A stretch of DNA of 8,271 bases, taken from the NCBI GenBank assembly GCA_934465295.1, contig CAKSKU010000038.1:1-8271 (forward strand). Reading direction: 5' to 3'. The notes beneath the pieces were generated by a model, which worked only from the letters and a program-made list of their open reading frames with translations, was not told where the DNA came from and did no database searches. Source of the stretch: an uncultured Oscillospiraceae bacterium. Its GTDB lineage: Bacteria > Bacillota > Clostridia > Oscillospirales > Ruminococcaceae. Below, one piece after another: positions 5,905-8,271 of this stretch. A program made the position numbers and the translations under genes. Positions within the stretch are counted from its first letter, which is position 1. Each line of letters opens with the position of its first letter.

Positions 5905-6840
5905 TTAATTCTTTCCCTTTCTTGTTAAAAGGTTCAGCACAAGATTTATTACAAGGATAAACACGAACAGCACAAGTGCAACGGAGAAAAGTGCTTCTCT
6001 GTGAAGTCCCGAAGAATAGGACATTTCACTCGCAACAGCCGTTGTAAGGAAACGAACGCTGCCGAAAAGCTTCGGCATATTCGGGACGTTGCCCGAAACC
6101 ATCATTACAGCCATTGCTTCGCCGACCGCTCTGCCTATACCGAGGACAACTGCGGCGGAGATACCGCTCTTTGCGGCAGGAAGAATTACTTTAAAAATAG
6201 TTTCTGTCTTGTCTGCGCCGAGTGCAAGCGAACCCTCTGTGTATTCGTGGGGAACAGCTCTTATTGCACTCGCCGAAACGGAGATAACGGACGGAAGAAG
6301 CATTACCGCAAGCACGATAACTGCTGCGAAAAGGCAGGCACCGTCGGGAAGTCCGAATGTGTTTCTTACCGCAGGAACGATATAGATCATTCCGAGAAGA
6401 CCATATACGACCGAGGGGATACCTGCGAGCATCTCAACTGCGGAGGAGAGGAACGAAGCAAGCTTTTCGCCTGCGAACTGTGTGATAAAAACCGCTGTAA
6501 GGATTCCGAGCGGAACGCTGATAACGACCGCTGCCGCCGTTGCATAGAAGGAGGAGAGTATGAACGGGAGGATCCCATAAGAAGCCTCTGCCGCAGTCGG
6601 CTGCCATACCTTTCCGAAGAGGAACTCCTTAAGTCCGATCTCACGGATAGCAGGAACGCCCGAGCTTACAAGAAATGCTGTTATAACAATTACAAGTGCG
6701 ATAGAAGCCGAACCGCATATCGTGAAAAATCCCGACATTACCTTGTCCGAAGCCTTGGAAAGCGTGCGCAGGACGTTGTCTTTCCTGCGTTCCGCTTCAC
6801 TTTCGCCGCTGACTGAATTTACTATGACCGATCTTTCCAT
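5905..6840 (-). CDS. pstC: Phosphate ABC transporter permease PstC
   Basis: This is the second membrane subunit of the phosphate importer, partner of PstA. From the ATG at 6840 it has 311 residues. A charged N-terminal stretch (about 1-35) is followed by hydrophobic segments near 38-60, 92-121, 133-155, 168-190, 224-248 and 285-307. The EAA loop reads EGSLALGADKTETIFKVILP (202-221), after AVPHEYT. VEMLAGIPSVVYGLLGM (135-151) and GRAVGEAMAVMMVSGN (236-251) are typical of PstC. An in-frame GTG lies at 6852, but its bases belong to the GTGAGG ribosome binding site, six bases before ATG 6840, so the ATG is preferred. The gap from the pstS stop is 17 bp. Confidence 0.95.
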   Translation of the reverse strand: MERSVIVNSVSGESEAERRKDNVLRTLSKASDKVMSGFFTICGSASIALVIVITAFLVSSGVPAIREIGLKEFLFGKVWQPTAAEASYGILPFILSSFYATAAAVVISVPLGILTAVFITQFAGEKLASFLSSAVEMLAGIPSVVYGLLGMIYIVPAVRNTFGLPDGACLFAAVIVLAVMLLPSVISVSASAIRAVPHEYTEGSLALGADKTETIFKVILPAAKSGISAAVVLGIGRAVGEAMAVMMVSGNVPNMPKLFGSVRFLTTAVASEMSYSSGLHREALFSVALVLFVFILVINLVLNLLTRKGKN

Positions 6841-6857
6841 AAAGAGCCTCACTTGGT

Positions 6858-7667
6858 TTACTTAGTTGTTGGAACTGCACCCGCAGAAGCAATATATTCA
6901 TCTGCTTCGCTGCTCATGCAGAAATCGTAGAACTTCTGAGCGTCATCGGAAAGTGCCTTGCCCTTGACTGTGATGAAGTAGAATGCTCTGCTGATCTTGT
7001 AGCTGCCGTCGAGAATAGTATCATTCGTAGGCATTACATTTTCAACGGAGAGTGTCTTTACCGTGTCCTTTACGGAAGCTGTTGAAGCATAGCCGATAGC
7101 ATTTGGGTTGGAGGAAACTGTCTGGATAACGTCGCCTGTTGAAGTAAGCTCCTGAGCATATACGCAGGAATCCTTTGTGCCTGTTACGGATTCAAAACCA
7201 TCACGGGTGCCCGATGCAGCTTCTCTGCCGATGCAGACGATCGGGTTATCATCGCCGCCGAGTTCGGACCAGTTTGTGATCTTGCCTGTGTAGATATCGG
7301 CAATATCGGAAACGGAGAGGTTGTCGATCTTGTTTTCGGTGTTTACTATAATAGAGATGCCGTCATAAGCAACGATAGCGGAATCATAAGTTGCCGTTTC
7401 ATCGTCCTTGAGCGCACGGCTGGAAAGTCCGATATCGCATCTTCCTTCGCCTACTGCGGAGATACCTGCGGAAGAACCCGTTGGGTTGTATGTGATCTTA
7501 ACGTTCTGGTGCTTTTCGGAATAGCTTTCGCTTAAAATTCCGATGACCTTTTCCATTGATGTTGAACCGTCTGTGGAAACTGTGTGTGAAGTTTCCGTGC
7601 TGCCGCAGCCTGCGAGAAGTGCTGCGGATAAAACTGCTCCGATAATAGCTGTTGTTGTCTTTTTCAT
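6858..7667 (-). CDS. pstS: Phosphate-binding lipoprotein PstS
   Basis: This is the extracytoplasmic receptor that captures phosphate and delivers it to PstC-PstA. From the ATG at 7667 it has 269 residues. A lipoprotein signal peptide is clear: MKK, a hydrophobic stretch, then lipobox LLAGC with the lipid-modified Cys21. Phosphate-binding motifs follow: STDGSTSM (31-38), NPTGSSAGI (61-69), CDIGLSSR (77-84) and GREAASGTRDGF (147-158). The start is not fully certain. ATG 7679 would add four residues, but GAAAGG ends only one base before it; for ATG 7667 the same site is 13 bases away. I choose 7667 because it begins the signal peptide directly. It is the first gene of the operon and sits behind a Pho box-like tandem repeat. 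Confidence 0.95.
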   Translation of the reverse strand: MKKTTTAIIGAVLSAALLAGCGSTETSHTVSTDGSTSMEKVIGILSESYSEKHQNVKITYNPTGSSAGISAVGEGRCDIGLSSRALKDDETATYDSAIVAYDGISIIVNTENKIDNLSVSDIADIYTGKITNWSELGGDDNPIVCIGREAASGTRDGFESVTGTKDSCVYAQELTSTGDVIQTVSSNPNAIGYASTASVKDTVKTLSVENVMPTNDTILDGSYKISRAFYFITVKGKALSDDAQKFYDFCMSSEADEYIASAGAVPTTK

Positions 7668-7719
7668 AATAGATACCATACCTTTCAAATTATCATATTT
7701 TCCTTTTTGGCACAATGTT

Positions 7720-7748
7720 ATTGTAACTCTTCCAATGTTAATTCCGAA
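7720..7748 (-). promoter_or_regulatory. Tentative pst operon promoter
   Basis: On the minus strand TACAAT (7725-7720) is one base from the -10 consensus. The -35 position 17 bp upstream (7748-7743, TTCGGA) is poor, as expected where an activator such as PhoB helps the polymerase. The start would be near 7713, about 46 bases before the pstS ATG. The 11-bp tandem repeat lies directly upstream. Confidence 0.5.
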
Positions 7749-7777
7749 AGCTAATCTATGTTAAGCCTATGTTAAGC
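7735..7777 (-). promoter_or_regulatory. Pho box-like operator: 11-bp tandem repeat with TTAACAT cores
   Basis: On the minus strand GCTTAACATAG occurs twice in perfect tandem (7777-7767 and 7766-7756), so the TTAACAT cores are 11 bp apart, one helical turn. A third TTAACAT lies at 7741-7735 and an ATAACAT at 7721-7715. Firmicute PhoP/PhoB sites are direct TTAACA-like repeats with about 11-bp spacing. The position upstream of the weak pst promoter and the phoBR genes in the same locus fit PhoB binding. A further TTAACAT at 7791-7797 is in the opposite orientation. Confidence 0.75.
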
Positions 7778-7836
7778 TGTGATTCTCACCTTAACATTGT
7801 CGAAAAAGCACGCATCTACGTGGATAAACAAGGAAA

Positions 7837-7863
7837 TTAGCACTCTCACACTAAGACTGCTAA
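7837..7863. promoter_or_regulatory. CIRCE operator (HrcA binding site), one mismatch
   Basis: TTAGCACTC (7837-7845), nine bases, then GACTGCTAA (7855-7863). The CIRCE consensus is TTAGCACTC-N9-GAGTGCTAA, so 17 of 18 arm positions match; the exception is C at 7857. HrcA is the repressor that binds CIRCE before heat-shock genes such as groES and dnaK. Here the downstream gene is an Hsp20, about 190 bases away. The pst promoter points the other way and is unlikely to be the target. Confidence 0.88.
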
Positions 7864-7876
7864 TTTTCTTTGAACA

Positions 7877-7905
7877 TTGACAAACCTATCATAATTTCAT
7901 CACAT
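7877..7905 (+). promoter_or_regulatory. Tentative promoter of the Hsp20 gene
   Basis: TTGACA (7877-7882) is a perfect -35 hexamer, 13 bases after the CIRCE element. The 17-bp position for a -10 (7900-7905, TCACAT) matches consensus at only three of six bases, and nearby alternatives have poor spacing. Repression by HrcA bound just upstream would fit. The leader to the start codon is about 140 bases and A-rich, ending in an AAAGGAGAGA ribosome binding site. Confidence 0.4.
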
Positions 7906-8053
7906 AAGGGGGGTATCATATAGACAATGAAAGAAAGGAAATGGTACCGATGGAAAGAACAATGAAGAATATGTAAGGCGATGAGCCGAGCATAAAAAAT
8001 CAAAACGTTCATTTCAAACAAAAAGAAAAACAGAACCCAAAGGAGAGATCTTT

Positions 8054-8271
8054 ATGTATGGTATTACACCTTTTGAAAAGAAAACTTACGACCTTTTTAA
8101 CGCATTCCACGATTTTGAAGATAACTTCTTCAGCGGAACGGCACTTGCAAGCTGCAAGACCGATATAAAAGATGAGGGCGACAAGTTCGTTCTCGAAGCT
8201 GAACTTCCGGGCTTTGAAAAGGAAGATATCAAGCTTGACCTTGACGGCGACAACCTCGTTATCACAGCCGA
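8054..8271 (+). CDS. Small heat-shock protein, Hsp20/alpha-crystallin family (5' part only)
   Basis: This is predicted to be an ATP-independent chaperone that holds unfolding proteins during stress. Only the first 72 residues are in the window; the gene runs off the right end. After an N-terminal arm rich in Phe and acidic residues (1-33), the alpha-crystallin domain begins: CKTDIKDEGDKFVLEAELPG (34-53), then FEKEDIKLDLDGDNLVITA (54-72). The ELPGFEKEDIKL segment is typical of bacterial Hsp20. The ATG at 8054 follows an AAAGGAGAGA site at a spacing of about eight bases. A CIRCE element upstream suggests HrcA control. The missing C-terminal part would carry the usual I-X-I/V motif. Confidence 0.93.
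   Translation, partial: MYGITPFEKKTYDLFNAFHDFEDNFFSGTALASCKTDIKDEGDKFVLEAELPGFEKEDIKLDLDGDNLVITA

Noticed and set aside
6001..6816. 271-codon plus-strand frame opposite pstC
   Set aside because: It is antisense to a clear permease; its composition is full of Cys, Arg and Asn, as expected from the complement of a membrane protein.
6847..6852. GTG at 6852 as the pstC start
   Set aside because: These bases form the ribosome binding site GTGAGG for the ATG at 6840, and the added residues give no family match.
7911..7916. GGGTAT resembling a general-stress sigma-B -10 element before hsp20
   Set aside because: No GTTTAA-like -35 lies 12-14 bases upstream, and Clostridia generally lack sigma-B.

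Overview
The window reads as a chromosomal segment from a Gram-positive, mid-GC member of the Clostridia. The closest feel is the Ruminococcus/Oscillospiraceae group, but this is an inference from protein style, AGGAGG-type ribosome binding sites, a SAM-I riboswitch and a CIRCE operator; no taxonomic search was possible. It is housekeeping and stress-response DNA, with no sign of phage, insertion sequence or CRISPR.

Layout: (1) 1-326 is a control region on the + strand: a near-consensus extended -10 promoter, a SAM-I riboswitch and an intrinsic terminator, leading into metK (327-1505). (2) 1506-1837 is a non-coding gap between the convergent metK and phoR genes. It holds a 15-bp perfect hairpin and two arrays of degenerate 7-bp repeats, the second running into the phoR stop codon. 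(3) 1838-7667, all on the minus strand, is a phosphate-starvation locus transcribed right to left: pstS, pstC, pstA, pstB, then a PhoB-type response regulator and a PhoR-type sensor kinase. (4) 7668-8053 is a divergent control region. It holds a perfect 11-bp tandem repeat with TTAACAT cores (Pho box-like) for the pst side, and a CIRCE operator plus a TTGACA element for the other side. (5) 8054-8271 is the start of a small heat-shock protein gene (Hsp20), cut by the window edge.

How the genes work together: PstS, an extracytoplasmic lipoprotein, captures phosphate. PstC and PstA form the membrane channel and PstB powers import. PhoR and PhoB form the two-component system expected to activate the pst promoter through the TTAACAT repeats. 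No phoU gene lies between pstB and phoB, the place where many Firmicute loci carry it. The pstB-phoB gap holds both a predicted promoter and a terminator-like hairpin, so phoBR expression may be separated from pst expression or attenuated. metK makes S-adenosylmethionine and is shut off by its own product through the riboswitch.

Nothing in the window is a clearly novel system. The points most worth a second look are the phoB leader hairpin, the 7-bp repeat arrays, the missing phoU, and the Pho/CIRCE divergent region.
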